Shown here one piece after another: positions 41,458 through 50,707 of a stretch of 64,000 nt of DNA (the first letter of the stretch is position 1; every line of letters starts with the position of its first letter). The notes below the pieces were generated by a model. The model did not search any database. It had not been told where the DNA came from and worked only from the letters and a program-made list of their open reading frames with translations. The stretch is from Candidatus Krumholzibacteriia bacterium (lineage in GTDB: Bacteria > Krumholzibacteriota > Krumholzibacteriia > WVZY01 > JAKEHA01), in NCBI GenBank assembly GCA_029865265.1, contig JAOUHG010000002.1, positions 18,501 to 82,500 on the forward strand. The letters run 5' to 3'. Both the position numbers and the translations under genes were made by a program.

Positions 41458-42635
41458 TGCCTTCTCGGACGCCCGCGCAGGCGGGAAAAGTCCGCGGCCA
41501 CCGGGCGCAGCAGTTCGAGAATGGTCTGGTTTCTTCCCGATTCCTCCCGCCACGCGGTCACGAACAGGGCGAGCATCGAGCTCCACCCCAGGCCCAGCAG
41601 ACCGCCCACCATCACCAGGATCTTGCGCTTGGGACGGCTGCGCAGGTTGGGCGTGTGGGCCTTGTCGAGCACCTGCACCACGGGCGTGTCGCGCGCCTCT
41701 TCGATGCGCGCCTTCTCGTGCTCGTTCACCAGCATGGTGTACACCGCGGTCTGCACCTCGACCGCGCGCCGCAGCCGCATGTACTGCAGCGCCACCTCCG
41801 GTACCTCGTCCATGGTGGGAAGGTACGAGCGCACGATGTCCTCGTCGGAACTCGCGCCGCGTTTGAGCTTCTCCAACTGCCCCACCACTTCCCCGTACTC
41901 GGTCTGTTTGCGCTGATACTCTGCGGAACTCTTGGAGGTGTAGTGCGCCATGATCTGCAGTTCGGTCTCCAGCGCGATGGCGCGGCTGGAAAGCTCGGTG
42001 ATGAGATCCAGGGCTGAACGGAGCTGCTCGTCCAGGTCGACCGTCTTGAACTCCTGCTGGAAGTCCTTCAGTTCGGTCTCCGCCGTGGCCAGCATCTCCT
42101 CGCGCTCCTCGAGCTGGCGGCCCACGAAGTCGCGCGTGCGTCCCGCGCGCGTCACCTTGAGCCCGCGCGTGATATCGTCCAGCTCTTCGATCATGCGGTT
42201 GGCGATCTGCGCCGCACGTTCGGGATCCCTGTCCTCGAAGGTCATGATCAGGAGGCCGTTGTCGAGCAGCGAGAAGCCGATGTGAGAGTGGAAGTCCTCC
42301 AGCGCGTCCTCGATGCGTGAGGTCTTGTACACGCGCATCAGCTCGAACTCGTCGATGATGCGCTCGCCCAGCGTGCGGCTCTTGAGCATCTCGATGTAGA
42401 CCGTTTCCGGCGCAACGCCGGTGGCGGTGGGTCCGAGCAGCGGCGCGGACAACTGCTGCACCAGCTCGGTGTAGCTGGGCATGGCCATGGACGGCTCGGG
42501 CGGAAATATGGACGTGGTGGCGGTGTACCAGCGCGGCAGAATGAAACTCACCGCGGCCATCACCAGCGCGCCGGTCACCCCCCATCCCAGGATGAAGCGG
42601 CGCCAGGCAATCAGGGTCCGAAAGAAGAACAGCAT
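41454..42635 (-). CDS. Polysaccharide chain-length determinant (Wzz/GumC-like)
   Basis: The 393-aa protein has two terminal membrane helices (about residues 15-34 and 340-362). The large periplasmic region contains long coiled coils (for example GRQLEEREEMLATAETELKDF). The Wzz proline-rich end, VVQVLDKAHTPNLRSRPKRK, precedes helix two. It sets the length of the exported polysaccharide. No tyrosine-kinase domain is fused and none is nearby. It lies between a GT2 and the polymerase. Confidence 0.9.
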   Translation of the reverse strand: MLFFFRTLIAWRRFILGWGVTGALVMAAVSFILPRWYTATTSIFPPEPSMAMPSYTELVQQLSAPLLGPTATGVAPETVYIEMLKSRTLGERIIDEFELMRVYKTSRIEDALEDFHSHIGFSLLDNGLLIMTFEDRDPERAAQIANRMIEELDDITRGLKVTRAGRTRDFVGRQLEEREEMLATAETELKDFQQEFKTVDLDEQLRSALDLITELSSRAIALETELQIMAHYTSKSSAEYQRKQTEYGEVVGQLEKLKRGASSDEDIVRSYLPTMDEVPEVALQYMRLRRAVEVQTAVYTMLVNEHEKARIEEARDTPVVQVLDKAHTPNLRSRPKRKILVMVGGLLGLGWSSMLALFVTAWREESGRNQTILELLRPVAADFSRLRGRPRRQ

Positions 42636-42653
42636 GAAGTATTGATGGACGTG

Positions 42654-43886
42654 CTACTCGACGGGCCTTCCGCGCGAAGCCGCGTCTGCCCCGGAAGCGG
42701 CCACCGCACCCACGGTGTCCGTCACCGCCGGGCCCTCTTCCATTGCGGGCACGAAACGCGTGCTTTCCGCCTTCTCCCATACCACCTGCCGCCCCCCGCT
42801 GGCAAACCGAATGAACGCGACCGCCGCCGCGTGGTTGACCATCATATAGTAGAACGGCACGTAGAGGGCGCGCGGAACCCGGGCGCGGGCGCGCATGCAC
42901 CAGCCCGCGAAGGCGGCAAGATAGCACACCGCCTGCACGCCGAGGAAGGCGGCGTAACCCGGCGAGCGACCCGCCAGCGCGGCGGTGGACACGAACAGCA
43001 CCGCCAGGATGGGACCGGCGCTCCAGCGCAGCAGCTTGTGGGAAACGAACTGCCACAGGCGCACACCCCGCATGCGCCGATGCAGCCGGCTGAAGCCGGT
43101 GAGACCGCGCATCACGATGCGCACCTTGCGGCCGAATTCCTCCTCCCACAGTTCGGCGGACCGCTCCACCGCCACCGCGCCGCGCTCATAGACGATGCGC
43201 CGGCCCTGGTTGGCGACATCGAACGGGATCTGGAAGTCGTTGGCCACGTCTGCAAACAGCTCCCCGAACAGTTCGCGGCGCAGCGCAAAGATCGACCCGT
43301 TGGCAACCAGCACGCTTCCCAGCCGGCTCTCCAGTTCCTTGACCTTCATCTCGTAACGCCAGTAGAGGCTCTCGCCCTGCCCGACCGAGGTGAGGTCGCG
43401 CGCGTAGGAGAGTTCGCCCACCACGCAGCCCACGTGCGAATCCCGCAGCGGCGCCACCAGACGGGATACCGCGTCCGGCGCGAACAGCGAGTTGGCGTCG
43501 GTGAAGACGATGACGGCTTCCGTGCGCCGCGGGACCACCTCGTTGAGGACCGCGTTCTTGCCGCGCCGTGCCGGGGAGTGCCACAGTTCCACGCCCAGGT
43601 CGCGATAGTCGCCGGCGATGGCCGCGGTGCGGTCGTCGGAACCGTCCGAGGCCACGACAATCGAGAGGCGCCCGTCGTATGCGAGCGCCAGGCTGTTCTC
43701 GATCTTGCGGCGAATCACCGCCTCTTCGTTGAAGGCGGAGATGACCAGGCAAACGGAGGGGGGGGCAACCCCATCGGGGGCATCACGGCGTCGCGAGAGG
43801 CGTGCGGCCACGGCCAGCGCGGCGGGGTAGCCGATGTAGATGTAGAGGATGAGCGCGAGGCTGCACCAGAATGCGAACTGCCACAT
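42654..43886 (-). CDS. Membrane glycosyltransferase family 2
   Basis: The 410-aa protein has an N-terminal membrane helix and a cytoplasmic GT-A domain: VCLVISAFNEEAVIRRKIENSL, VASDGSDDRT and VFTDANSLF (DxN metal site). A WRYE stretch follows, then three to four C-terminal helices (about residues 285-370). It resembles processive or lipid-linked GT2 enzymes such as IcaA/BcsA relatives. It is the first gene of the GT2-wzz-wzy operon, behind the palindromic operator at 44043-44058. Confidence 0.88.
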   Translation of the reverse strand: MWQFAFWCSLALILYIYIGYPAALAVAARLSRRRDAPDGVAPPSVCLVISAFNEEAVIRRKIENSLALAYDGRLSIVVASDGSDDRTAAIAGDYRDLGVELWHSPARRGKNAVLNEVVPRRTEAVIVFTDANSLFAPDAVSRLVAPLRDSHVGCVVGELSYARDLTSVGQGESLYWRYEMKVKELESRLGSVLVANGSIFALRRELFGELFADVANDFQIPFDVANQGRRIVYERGAVAVERSAELWEEEFGRKVRIVMRGLTGFSRLHRRMRGVRLWQFVSHKLLRWSAGPILAVLFVSTAALAGRSPGYAAFLGVQAVCYLAAFAGWCMRARARVPRALYVPFYYMMVNHAAAVAFIRFASGGRQVVWEKAESTRFVPAMEEGPAVTDTVGAVAASGADAASRGRPVE

Positions 43887-44017
43887 TATCGAATCTCAAC
43901 TCCCTGTCGGGGTCGTCTGTTGCCCTGGCCTGCGATGTTCGGGCGCTGCGCCCGGCCGATTCGGAGTCGATATCAGTGGCTCTTCACGGACCTCCGTCCG
44001 ATCTGGTGAGAGACTCA

Positions 44018-44046
44018 AGTCTAGCACAGGCCTTTCCCGGCCACAA
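44018..44046 (-). promoter_or_regulatory. Promoter of the GT2-wzz-wzy polysaccharide operon
   Basis: On the minus strand TTGTGG (44046-44041), a 17-nt spacer ending in TGC, and TAGACT (44023-44018). The leader to the GT2 start is about 125 nt. The -35 box is partly inside the palindrome at 44043-44058. Confidence 0.5.
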
Positions 44047-44058
44047 AACGCGTTTTGT
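44043..44058. promoter_or_regulatory. 16-bp perfect palindrome, probable operator
   Basis: ACAAAACGCGTTTTGT is fully self-complementary and much more AT-rich than its surroundings. It covers the -35 of the polysaccharide operon promoter, the position of a repressor site. It lies 9 bp beyond the stop of the propeller gene, so it might instead serve as a short hairpin there. Confidence 0.55.
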
Positions 44059-44066
44059 CGCCCCGG

Positions 44067-45995
44067 CTACCGCAGCGACGGGATGGGCAGCACGGAGAAT
44101 CCGTCCCGGGCGAAGCCGATCCACAGGCGTCCGCCTTCCGCCACCAGGTCCGCAACCTCGCCGCCATCGGTGTCCGCGGCCCGCAGCCAGCGCACACCGC
44201 CCGCGCCCACCACACCCAGCCCCTCGGTCGAGCCGAGGAACAGCGTGCCGGCGGCGTCGAAGGCGATCGCGGTGAGCGTGCCCTCGATGGTGGCCGGGCC
44301 CGGCTGTGACCCCGAAATTCCCTCCAGCAGCCCTCGTTTGCGCCACACGGTGGCATCGTCGTCGAACACGAACAGCCCGCCGCCGGTGACGGCAACCCAC
44401 TCGCCCGCCGGGCTGCGTTCCAGGTCCACCACGGTCTCGCTGGAATCGATGCCGGCGAACCGTTCCACACCGCCGTCGGCACAGCGCACCGGAACGCCGG
44501 CGCCGATGGCCCAGGTTCCTCCGGGCGCACTGCGCACGTCGAGGATGCCGCGTCCGTCGAGGGTCTCGGAGCCACGCGCCACGCGCAGCCAGATATCGCC
44601 GTCGAACCGGTAGATCGCACCCGAGCGCGTGCCCACCCACAGCGCGCCGTCCGCATCGGTGCGCGCGGCGGTGAACGCCGGGTCGGCCTCGGCGAGATCC
44701 GGATGCATGTCGGTCCACCCGGCGCCTTCACGCCGGCGCACGGTCCAGCGCCCCGCCGCAATCACGTCGCCGCCGGGCGCAATGGTCACGGCGCGGGCAT
44801 CGGGCGGTGCGTCGTCCACGGTGACGTTGCGCGCCACGGCGTCCGCCTGGACCAGCCGCCCGCCGCTCACGAACCACGCCGCCCCGGCTCCGTTCGCCGC
44901 GATGGCGGCCACGCGCGGCGCCGGAAGGCCGACGCCCAGGTCGAGACGCAGCGGAACCCCGCGGTCGAGCGCCACCACCAGCCCGTCGTCGCTGCCGGCA
45001 AACGCCCCCGCGCCGTCGGCCACGATGGTCTTCCAGGCCGCACCCGCGTCGGCCGGCGCGATGCCCGCTTCGCGCCACTGCCCGCCCCGCAGCACCCGGA
45101 TCCAGCCCCGGCCGGCCACCCACAGCGCCCCGTCGGGACCCGCCGAAATGGAGCGCGCGTCGCGCAGCGGGACGTCATCCGGGGGACGGAGCCGCGCCGC
45201 GCGCTTTCCGTTGAAACGATAGATTCCCTGGCGCGACACGAGGACGAAGAGCGCCCCGTCGGGGGCCACCGCCAGCTGCCGCGTCTCGCCGCGCGGCAGG
45301 CCCGCCCCCGCCTGGTACCAGGCGAAGGTGGTATCGCCGAATTGCGCGCACAGCCCGGCGTTGGTTGCGAAGTAGCGCCCGTCATCCGGGCCGTCCTTCA
45401 CGTCGAACACGATGTCGTCCATGAGCGAGTCGGCGCGGGTGATGGCGTAGCCGCCGCCGGGGGCGATCACCCCCGCGCCAAAGCCCAGCGTCGACAGCAG
45501 CACCTCGCGTTGCCGGCCGATGCTCGCGCCGTAGAGCCGTACCAGCGGAACCAGAGGAATATCGGCCGGCGCGCGCGGCGTGAACACGCGCACCTCCCCG
45601 GCGCGGTACAGTGCGAGCCCGTCGTCGGTGGCCACGAACACACTGTCGCCGACCGCGGCGATGGCGCGCACCGACGCGCTGGGCAGGCGATCACCGGCTT
45701 CGATGCGCTCCAGCAATGCGCCGTTGCGAATGTCGACCACGAACAGGCCCGCCGCGGTTCCCACCCACAGCGTGTCGCCCGCGTGACAGATGGCCCGGAC
45801 CGCCGGTTGCGGGCCGACGTGCCACGCGCCCTCGAGGCGCGACGCGCCGGGCGCACCCGGAACCAGCAGGGCAACACCCAGGGCCAGCGCCCCGCGATTC
45901 CGCTTTGCGAAGCGCGCGGCGTTGGCTAGCCTCGGGCGTCGCCCGCTCCCGCGGGTGCAACGCCGTGCGAATGAAAGGAAGATTTCGTTGCGCAT
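44067..45995 (-). CDS. Secreted beta-propeller protein (two-component-regulator-propeller type repeats)
   Basis: From ATG 45995 the product is 642 aa. A long basic N-terminus is followed by a hydrophobic signal segment (GALALGVALLVPGAPGA, about residues 35-52). Then come many ~40-aa repeats of the form G.LWVGT..G.....G, for example DTLWVGTAAGLFVV, GALWVGTRSGAIYRF and LFLGSTEGLGVV, typical of Reg_prop blades. There is no kinase or DNA-binding domain, so it is probably a stand-alone extracytoplasmic propeller. The start overlaps the divergent diacylglycerol kinase-like gene by 8 bp. No alternative start codon lies in frame before the signal segment. Confidence 0.8.
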   Translation of the reverse strand: MRNEIFLSFARRCTRGSGRRPRLANAARFAKRNRGALALGVALLVPGAPGASRLEGAWHVGPQPAVRAICHAGDTLWVGTAAGLFVVDIRNGALLERIEAGDRLPSASVRAIAAVGDSVFVATDDGLALYRAGEVRVFTPRAPADIPLVPLVRLYGASIGRQREVLLSTLGFGAGVIAPGGGYAITRADSLMDDIVFDVKDGPDDGRYFATNAGLCAQFGDTTFAWYQAGAGLPRGETRQLAVAPDGALFVLVSRQGIYRFNGKRAARLRPPDDVPLRDARSISAGPDGALWVAGRGWIRVLRGGQWREAGIAPADAGAAWKTIVADGAGAFAGSDDGLVVALDRGVPLRLDLGVGLPAPRVAAIAANGAGAAWFVSGGRLVQADAVARNVTVDDAPPDARAVTIAPGGDVIAAGRWTVRRREGAGWTDMHPDLAEADPAFTAARTDADGALWVGTRSGAIYRFDGDIWLRVARGSETLDGRGILDVRSAPGGTWAIGAGVPVRCADGGVERFAGIDSSETVVDLERSPAGEWVAVTGGGLFVFDDDATVWRKRGLLEGISGSQPGPATIEGTLTAIAFDAAGTLFLGSTEGLGVVGAGGVRWLRAADTDGGEVADLVAEGGRLWIGFARDGFSVLPIPSLR

Positions 45996-46905
45996 CAGTT
46001 TCATCGCCAATCCCACCGCCGGCCGCGGCCGCACGCGCGGCATGGTGGAAGCATTCGCGCGCGCAGTCCCCGGCGACAGCAATCTGTTGTGGACGCAAGA
46101 AGCCGGCCACGCGACCGAGCTTGCGCGCCGCGCCGCGTCCGATTCCGACCTGGTGTGCGTCGTCGGCGGCGACGGCACGGTGAGCGAAGCCGTCAACGGT
46201 CTCATGCCACGTCCGGTCCCCATTGTCGTCGTTCCGACCGGATCCGGCAACGATTTCGCGTCCATGGTGAACGCGCCCACCACGGTGGATGAACTGGTGG
46301 CCACCATCCACGAGGGGGCGGGCTGGCGGCTGGACGTGCTCGACTGCGGGGATCGCTTCTGCGCCAACAGCATCGGGATCGGCTTCGAGGCCATGGTGAC
46401 CTACCACAGCCTCTCCATCCGCAACATGCGCGGCCTGCCGCTCTACCTGCTGGCGGTGATGAAGGCGCTGGCCGGCTACGAGAGCATCCGCTACTCGATC
46501 ACCATCGACGGGGTGATCCTGGAGGAAGACTTCCTGCTGGTGTCCGCGGCCAACGGCCCCAGGGCGGGCGGCGGTTTCTACCTCAACCCGTCCGCGAAGC
46601 CCGACGACGGCCTCATCGACGTGTTCACCGCGGTGCGCATGCCCCGCCTGCGCATGCTCTCCATTCTGCCGCGCACGCTGCGAGGCTCGCATACCACGAG
46701 CCCGGGGGTCGCCTTTCACCGCGGCGCGCGCGTGACCATCGCCGCCGCGCGGCCCTTTCCGATGCATATCGACGGCGAGTACATGGGCCGCCGCGAGGTG
46801 CCACTGGAACTGTCGGTGATTCCCCGCTGCCTCCCGGTGCTGGGCATGAAAAAAGGCGCCGCCAGCATGGCCGCGCCGCGGGAGCGGATTCTGTCCGGCG
46901 GCTGA
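45988..46905 (+). CDS. Diacylglycerol/sphingosine kinase family lipid kinase
   Basis: From the TTG at 45988, with AAAGGAAG upstream, the product is 305 aa. It begins RISFIANPTAGRGR and has the nucleotide-binding GGDGT (60-64), PTGSGNDFA and the C-domain LVSAANGPRAGGGFYLNP with MHIDGEYMG. It phosphorylates a lipid such as diacylglycerol, recycling lipids freed by envelope synthesis. The length is exactly that of DgkB/YegS-like enzymes. The N-terminal extension readable from 45790 is antisense to the propeller gene and is not conserved. Confidence 0.9.
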   Translation: MRISFIANPTAGRGRTRGMVEAFARAVPGDSNLLWTQEAGHATELARRAASDSDLVCVVGGDGTVSEAVNGLMPRPVPIVVVPTGSGNDFASMVNAPTTVDELVATIHEGAGWRLDVLDCGDRFCANSIGIGFEAMVTYHSLSIRNMRGLPLYLLAVMKALAGYESIRYSITIDGVILEEDFLLVSAANGPRAGGGFYLNPSAKPDDGLIDVFTAVRMPRLRMLSILPRTLRGSHTTSPGVAFHRGARVTIAAARPFPMHIDGEYMGRREVPLELSVIPRCLPVLGMKKGAASMAAPRERILSGG

Positions 46906-46913
46906 CGCCCCGC

Positions 46914-48662
46914 TCAGGGCTGCCGGGCCGGTGAGGAGCGCGTTCCGGGCGATGCAGCCGTACCCGCGTTGACGCCCCCCGCCGGCGACACGCGGTACCC
47001 GATCCAGCCGGGCACGCCGTGCTCGCTGCCGGTGAAGACACACTCGGTTTCGATATGCCGCCGTTCGACGTCCGACCACGGGCCGAGAAACAAACTCAAC
47101 ACCCGCTCGCTGTCCATCACCATGTCGATGCCGGATGCGTGCACGTAGGCATCCAGCCGGTGTTCGCGGAGCGCCGCGAATGCCTCGCGGTTAACCTTGC
47201 CGTCCAGATTCACCACCCGCCGCTCCGAGAGATATCCGATGGCCCCCCCCTGGAACACCCCGATGGTGTCCGACGCGTCCGTGTGCGTGGCCACCCAGCG
47301 CGCGGCGTCGTAGAAGCCGTAGACGGGCGTGGTGCGGAAGGCACTCGTGTACCCCATGAACAGGAGTGCCGCGGCGTAGACCCCGCTCGCCGCCAGCGCC
47401 ATGCGCCGTACCGACGGCGAGCGCGCGCCAACCCAGGCAATCGCGTCGTCCAGCATGAACCCGGTGAAGATGGCACCGATGAAGAAGACGGGATAGTAAT
47501 AGCGCAGGAAGAAGAACACGCCGAACACCACGGTCGAGTATGCGGCAAAGAACATCACCGCCACCAGCAACAGAAAATCGAACTCGCGCGCCGGCCGTCC
47601 GTGCGGCTGCCGCCTGCGCCAGAACCACCACACCGCGAAGCCCGCCAGGACCAGCGCCTCGAAGGCGTTGGCCAGTGCTCCGAACAACCCCGGCGCGTCG
47701 AAGCGGTCGCCGAGCTTCTGCAGGCCGCGAAACATGGGGTGGAACGCGGGGATCACCTTGAGGGTCTGCACCGAACGCGAGGCGTGCGCGGCCACGAAAT
47801 CCCACGAGGGTCCCTCGCGAACCAGCGACTCGCCGCCCAGGTCGAAGAAGGGCGCGTAGGCCAGCGACAGATAGCGCGTGGCGCGGCCGCTCTCGGGTAT
47901 CGGGAGTCCGACGGCAATGGTCCCGTAGGTGAGCCACGGCAGGCACACCAGCAGCCCCATCCCCGCGGCGGTTGCGAGTTCCTTGCCCCAGCGTGGCCGC
48001 GCGCCGTGCGCGCGCACCACCAGCAGATAGTCGAGCGTCATGGCCAGCGCGAGGAACCCCAGGTCCGCACGCGCCAGGAACGCGCCGCCCAATAGCGCGC
48101 CCATGATGGCAAACCGGCGGCGCGCCGGCTGCGCCACCGGGCGTATCTTCTCCAGGTACCAGGTCACCGACGCGGCCAGCATGAACAACGCGAGCGCGGT
48201 CTCGAGGCCGTTGGCGCTCTGCCGCATGACGATGGGAGAAAACGCCCACGCCGCGGTCGCGACGGCGGCCGCCACCGGGCTCGCGCGACGCGCGATGAGC
48301 CGGTAGAGCAGAAAGGCCGTGGCCACGGTGAGCAGGGCAGACATCACCAGGGCGAGGTGCACCGGCAGCGCGGGACCGTCGCCCGCAATCAGGAAGATCG
48401 GGACCAGCAGGCCAACGTAGAGCGGTTGAAACCCGTTGGTAGGGTTTACGCCGTCGAACGTGGGACCCAGCCCGTGCGCGATGTTGCGCGCAATCTGGAA
48501 GGCGTAGAAGCTGTCGTCGTACAGAAATCCGTTACGGGCGAGCGTGCCGAAATCCGCCACGGCGACCGCCAGATGAACAGCGGCCGCCGCCGCGAGCACG
48601 GCGATCAGTGCGGGATGGGGACGTTTCAAGGGAGCAGCCGTTACCAGTAGTTTCCGATGCAA
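46914..48662 (-). CDS. PMT/ArnT-like membrane glycosyltransferase
   Basis: The 582-aa protein has about twelve membrane helices. The first periplasmic loop contains LYDDSFYAFQIARNIAHGLG, the acidic D-D motif of GT-C enzymes, then NGFQPLYVGLLVPIF. The C-terminal ~140 residues are soluble, with VVNLDGKVNREAF and YVHASGIDMVMD. It would transfer a sugar from a lipid carrier to an extracytoplasmic acceptor. The start is uncertain: TTG 48662 has GAGAGG very close, and a second TTG about 11 codons downstream is possible. It has its own promoter. Confidence 0.82.
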   Translation of the reverse strand: MHRKLLVTAAPLKRPHPALIAVLAAAAAVHLAVAVADFGTLARNGFLYDDSFYAFQIARNIAHGLGPTFDGVNPTNGFQPLYVGLLVPIFLIAGDGPALPVHLALVMSALLTVATAFLLYRLIARRASPVAAAVATAAWAFSPIVMRQSANGLETALALFMLAASVTWYLEKIRPVAQPARRRFAIMGALLGGAFLARADLGFLALAMTLDYLLVVRAHGARPRWGKELATAAGMGLLVCLPWLTYGTIAVGLPIPESGRATRYLSLAYAPFFDLGGESLVREGPSWDFVAAHASRSVQTLKVIPAFHPMFRGLQKLGDRFDAPGLFGALANAFEALVLAGFAVWWFWRRRQPHGRPAREFDFLLLVAVMFFAAYSTVVFGVFFFLRYYYPVFFIGAIFTGFMLDDAIAWVGARSPSVRRMALAASGVYAAALLFMGYTSAFRTTPVYGFYDAARWVATHTDASDTIGVFQGGAIGYLSERRVVNLDGKVNREAFAALREHRLDAYVHASGIDMVMDSERVLSLFLGPWSDVERRHIETECVFTGSEHGVPGWIGYRVSPAGGVNAGTAASPGTRSSPARQP

Positions 48663-48697
48663 TCCTCTCGGGTAAAACCATTGATTTATCGCGTTTT

Positions 48698-48727
48698 ATG
48701 GTACCCGATGGCTCCCCGCGCTGTCAA
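48698..48727 (-). promoter_or_regulatory. Promoter of the 46914-48662 glycosyltransferase
   Basis: Minus-strand TTGACA (48727-48722), an 18-nt spacer and TACCAT (48703-48698). The leader could form a hairpin between 48669-48681 and 48698-48707 (CGGGTA/TACCCG and CCAT/ATGG with a 3-nt bulge). Confidence 0.55.
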
Positions 48728-48910
48728 TCGCGGCACCGTAACGCGAGCCCCGCACGGGGCTTAGCGGCTCGGCCGTTGCCGCACGCGTGCGGCGGGCCAC
48801 CGGGCATCCACACCGCGTTGGACGCGCCTGTGCGTTGTGGGCTATCTTCTCGCATCGCGCCGGTGCAAGCATCGCACCCGTGCTCTTTCCCCCGGCGCCG
48901 GCGGTGAACA

Positions 48911-49837
48911 TTGGCTCCCTCTCGCGTTGCTCTCGTGTCCGCATACCTCGGGGCGTGCCTCATCTGGGGCTCGACCTGGATGGCCATCAAGGTGGGCCTG
49001 CGCGGCGCGGCGCCACTTACCAGCATTGCCGTGCGCATGACCATCGCCGCGCTGATCGTGCTGGTGATCCTGCGAGTGCGCCACATCGCGCTGCCGGGGG
49101 AACGGCGCTTCGTGCGCATCGGCGTATTTCTGGGGTTCTTCCACATCGTCCTTCCCTATTCGCTGGTCTATTACGGAGAGCAGCACATCCCGTCCGGACT
49201 GGCCGCCGTTCTCTACGCCGCCATGCCGCTGGTGGTGGCGCTGATCGCGCGCATGGCGCTGGGCGAACGCCTCACCCCGCGCAAGATCATGGGCATCCTG
49301 TCCGGCATCCTCGGCGTGGCCGTGATCTTCTCCGACAGCCTGCGCATCGGCAGCAACCAGGCGATCGGCGCCGCAGCCGTCACCTGCAGCATGCTCGCTG
49401 CCAGCATCGGCTCCGTGGCCACCAAGCGCTGGGCGTACGGCTATCACCCGCTGGCGTCCCTGATGATTCCGTTCTCGGTGGGGGCGGCGGCGACCTGGCT
49501 GCTCGCACTCATACTCGAGGGCCCGGTATCTCTGCACTTCGATACCACCACGTGGGCCACCATCATCTACCTCGCGGTGGCGGGCTCGGTGACCGCGCTG
49601 GGGCTCTTCTTCTTCGTGATCCAGCACCTCGAAGTCACCGTGGTCTCGTACCAGACCTTCATCATCCCCATCGTCGCGGTGCTGCTGGGCTGGGCGATTC
49701 TCGGCGAAACCATCACCGCGCGCGTAGCGCTTGGCGCCGTGATGATCCTCGCCGGCGTGTCGCTGGCCATCTTTGCCCCGCGATCGCGCGCGCGCCGCAA
49801 CGCACAAGCGCGCCTGCGGCGCACCGGCCCGGCATGA
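48911..49837 (+). CDS. EamA/DMT-family membrane transporter
   Basis: The 308-aa protein has ten predicted helices in two EamA halves: ALVSAYLGACLIWGSTWMAIKVGL, YGEQHIPSGLAAVLYAAMPL and GERLTPRKIMGILSGILGVAVIF in the first, IYLAVAGSVTALGLFFFVIQHL and GETITARVALGAVMILAGV in the second. Substrates of such exporters are usually amino acids or metabolites and cannot be predicted. The start is TTG 48911, with GTG 48935 as an alternative. It overlaps the sirtuin gene by ATGA. Confidence 0.88.
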   Translation: MAPSRVALVSAYLGACLIWGSTWMAIKVGLRGAAPLTSIAVRMTIAALIVLVILRVRHIALPGERRFVRIGVFLGFFHIVLPYSLVYYGEQHIPSGLAAVLYAAMPLVVALIARMALGERLTPRKIMGILSGILGVAVIFSDSLRIGSNQAIGAAAVTCSMLAASIGSVATKRWAYGYHPLASLMIPFSVGAAATWLLALILEGPVSLHFDTTTWATIIYLAVAGSVTALGLFFFVIQHLEVTVVSYQTFIIPIVAVLLGWAILGETITARVALGAVMILAGVSLAIFAPRSRARRNAQARLRRTGPA

Positions 49838-50586
49838 GCACGCACCCGGGAATGGATGAGGCCATCGACATCCTGGCCGGCGCCCGGCGCGTGGTGGTGA
49901 CCACCGGCGCGGGCATGTCGCGTGAGAGCGGCGTGCCGACGTTTCGCGACGCACCCAACGCGCTGTGGGCCGACTACAACCCGGAGGATCTGGCCACGCG
50001 GGCGGGCTTCGCGCGCGATCCCGCGCTGGTATGGCGATGGTACGCGGAGCGCCGGCGCATGATTGCAGAGACCACACCCCACGCGGGCCATCGCGCCATC
50101 GCCCGCATGCCCCGCCTCTTCGACGGGTTCCTGCTGCTGACCCAGAACATCGACAACCTGCACACCACGGCTGGATCCAGCGACGTGGTGGAACTTCACG
50201 GCAACATCTTCCGGTTCAAGTGCTTCGAGAACGGTCATCCCGCGACACCGGATGAAGGCGCGGGTGAACCACCGCGCTGCCAGTGCGGGTCGTTCCTGCG
50301 CCCCGATGTGGTCTGGTTCGGCGAGATGCTCGATCCGCACCACATCGACCGCGCCTACGCGGCACTCGCCACCTGCGACGCCATCCTGGTGGTGGGAACC
50401 TCGGGACTGGTGTACCCGGCGGCCGGGTTCCCGGCGGTTGCGCGGGACGCCGGCGCGCGCGTGGTGGAGGTCAATCCCGAGCCCTCCGGAGTCACCCCCA
50501 TCGCCGATGTGTTCGTGCGGGCGGGTGCCCGGGACACGCTGCCGCTGCTGGTCGACGCGCTCGAACGCCTCCGCGGCGGGCGGTAA
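49834..50586 (+). CDS. NAD-dependent protein deacylase of the SIR2 family (class III-like)
   Basis: The 250-aa sirtuin has GAGMSRESGVPTFR (25-38), TQNIDNLH (103-110), the catalytic His122 in VELHGNIF, and RPDVVWFGEML. A Y70-x2-R73 pair (WYAERR) is the class III signature that favours succinyl or malonyl lysine. The zinc module is reduced: only C130, C149 and C151 are seen in place of two CxxC pairs, with His135 a possible fourth ligand. The ATG overlaps the transporter stop. Confidence 0.9.
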   Translation: MSTHPGMDEAIDILAGARRVVVTTGAGMSRESGVPTFRDAPNALWADYNPEDLATRAGFARDPALVWRWYAERRRMIAETTPHAGHRAIARMPRLFDGFLLLTQNIDNLHTTAGSSDVVELHGNIFRFKCFENGHPATPDEGAGEPPRCQCGSFLRPDVVWFGEMLDPHHIDRAYAALATCDAILVVGTSGLVYPAAGFPAVARDAGARVVEVNPEPSGVTPIADVFVRAGARDTLPLLVDALERLRGGR

Positions 50587-50707
50587 ACGCATTGACCCGC
50601 GGGCGCGGGGCGTGGATAATCGATAGCGGCGCACCGCAGGCGCGTCGCCGCAGCCGGCCGACCCCGGGCCGCTGCGCCACACGATCCCCTTCGAGGTTCC
50701 ATCGGTC

